The notes under the pieces are model-generated. The model was not told where the DNA came from. It worked only from the letters and a program-made list of their open reading frames with translations, and did no database searches. From NCBI GenBank assembly GCA_937957975.1, contig CALFFK010000070.1, positions 38,269 to 102,268 of the forward strand: a DNA stretch of 64,000 nucleotides, in the 5' to 3' direction. This document shows positions 63,721-64,000 of the stretch, in pieces; positions within the stretch are counted from its first letter, which is position 1, and each line of letters begins with the position of its first letter. Source of the DNA: an uncultured Neomegalonema sp. GTDB lineage: Bacteria; Pseudomonadota; Alphaproteobacteria; Rhodobacterales; Rhodobacteraceae. The translations under genes and the position numbers were made by a program.

Positions 63721-64000
63721 TTAGCCCTCCGCCCCTGACGCCCTGAAGACGCGTCCACCCTGCACCGTCCCCCAGACGCGCACATCTTTCAGGTTCTCAC
63801 CGCCAATTTCGGTTGGATCATCCTCCAGAACAGCCATATCCGCGCACTTGCCTGTCTCAATAGAGCCGATTTCCCCATCGAGTTTAAGCGTATAGGCCGC
63901 GCCAAGCGTAATGGCGTGAAGGGCGTCTTCAACGGAAATCTTCTCGTATTCGCCCTGTACGCGACCAGAAGCCGTTAGCCGGTTCACTGCGCACCACGCG
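63721..64000 (-). CDS. amidohydrolase family protein, C-terminal part (partial)
   Basis: The gene runs off the window end. The visible about 92 residues have A-W-C-A-V-N-R-L-T, E-D-A-L-H-A-I-T-L-G-A-A-Y, G-S-I-E-T-G-K-C-A-D-M-A-V-L-E-D-D-P and V-W-G-T-V-Q-G-G-R-V-F, the end of the barrel and the composite beta-sandwich of amidohydrolases (YtcJ-like). The metal site is out of view. It is the first visible gene of the operon with fosX, the CobW-type GTPase and the Rieske gene. Confidence 0.85.
   Translation of the reverse strand, partial: AWCAVNRLTASGRVQGEYEKISVEDALHAITLGAAYTLKLDGEIGSIETGKCADMAVLEDDPTEIGGENLKDVRVWGTVQGGRVFRASGAEG

Noticed and set aside
1..64000. CRISPR arrays, rRNA operons, prophage genes and complete insertion sequences
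   Set aside because: No regularly spaced repeats, rRNA sequences, phage structural genes or transposase frames were seen.

Overview
The window looks like chromosomal DNA of a moderately GC-rich alphaproteobacterium, most likely a member of or close to the Rhodobacterales. The basis is gene content: an F1-ATPase zeta inhibitor (an alphaproteobacterial protein), a heparinase-like protein coupled to purH, hisS coupled to hisZ, a tgt-peroxiredoxin pair, and several RidA, GMC and Rieske genes typical of marine relatives. No rRNA, CRISPR array, prophage or complete insertion sequence is visible. One tRNA (Val, CAC) lies at 54399-54474.

Layout. 1-23.8 kb is mostly core metabolism and housekeeping: two DEAD-box helicases around an orphan modC, a proline-rich lipoprotein with a papain-like domain, an M48 protease, a DsbA-like oxidoreductase, heparinase-like/purH, tgt/peroxiredoxin, ATPase zeta, a DUF2256 mini-gene overlapping an iron-sulfur photolyase, dksA, ppx/gppA, rlmB, argE, an AEC transporter, two RidA paralogues and a VWA protein. 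23.8-30 kb has a GMC dehydrogenase with its small subunit, glyoxalase I, a prolyl oligopeptidase and cbiB. 30-36 kb is an exopolysaccharide patch (O-ligase-like protein, GT4, FemAB/CelD-like acyltransferase, polysaccharide deacetylase, Wza-like exporter) that resembles part of an exosortase-A type locus but shows no exosortase. 36-45 kb holds an esterase pseudogene, carA, a YqeY-like protein, hisS-hisZ, a GT2 enzyme, rimO and a solitary CcdB-like gene.

45.4-64 kb is accessory catabolism. An ABC permease/ATPase pair without a binding protein, a beta-hydroxyacid dehydrogenase-like gene, an enolase-superfamily enzyme and a tightly coupled operon (Rieske oxygenase, beta-propeller protein, two SDRs, 3-hydroxyacyl-CoA-type dehydrogenase) look like one uncharacterised degradation pathway. 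After the tRNA come GNAT, LLM oxidoreductase, GST, a decayed cupin, pepT, an alpha/beta hydrolase and a creatinase-fold protein with altered catalytic positions. A divergent operon follows: amidohydrolase, FosX, a CobW-type GTPase and a second Rieske oxygenase. Both Rieske enzymes carry the ECYH motif of the carnitine monooxygenase type.

The most unusual non-coding signal is a 94-bp imperfect palindrome present in two inverted copies (22507-22600 and 44736-44829). Four of its six differences keep base pairing as G.U wobbles when read in one orientation. Two genes are broken: the esterase at 36.0-36.8 kb (in-frame TAG just after the signal peptide) and the cupin at 57.4-57.8 kb (TGA in place of a probable Trp codon plus a poly-T frameshift).
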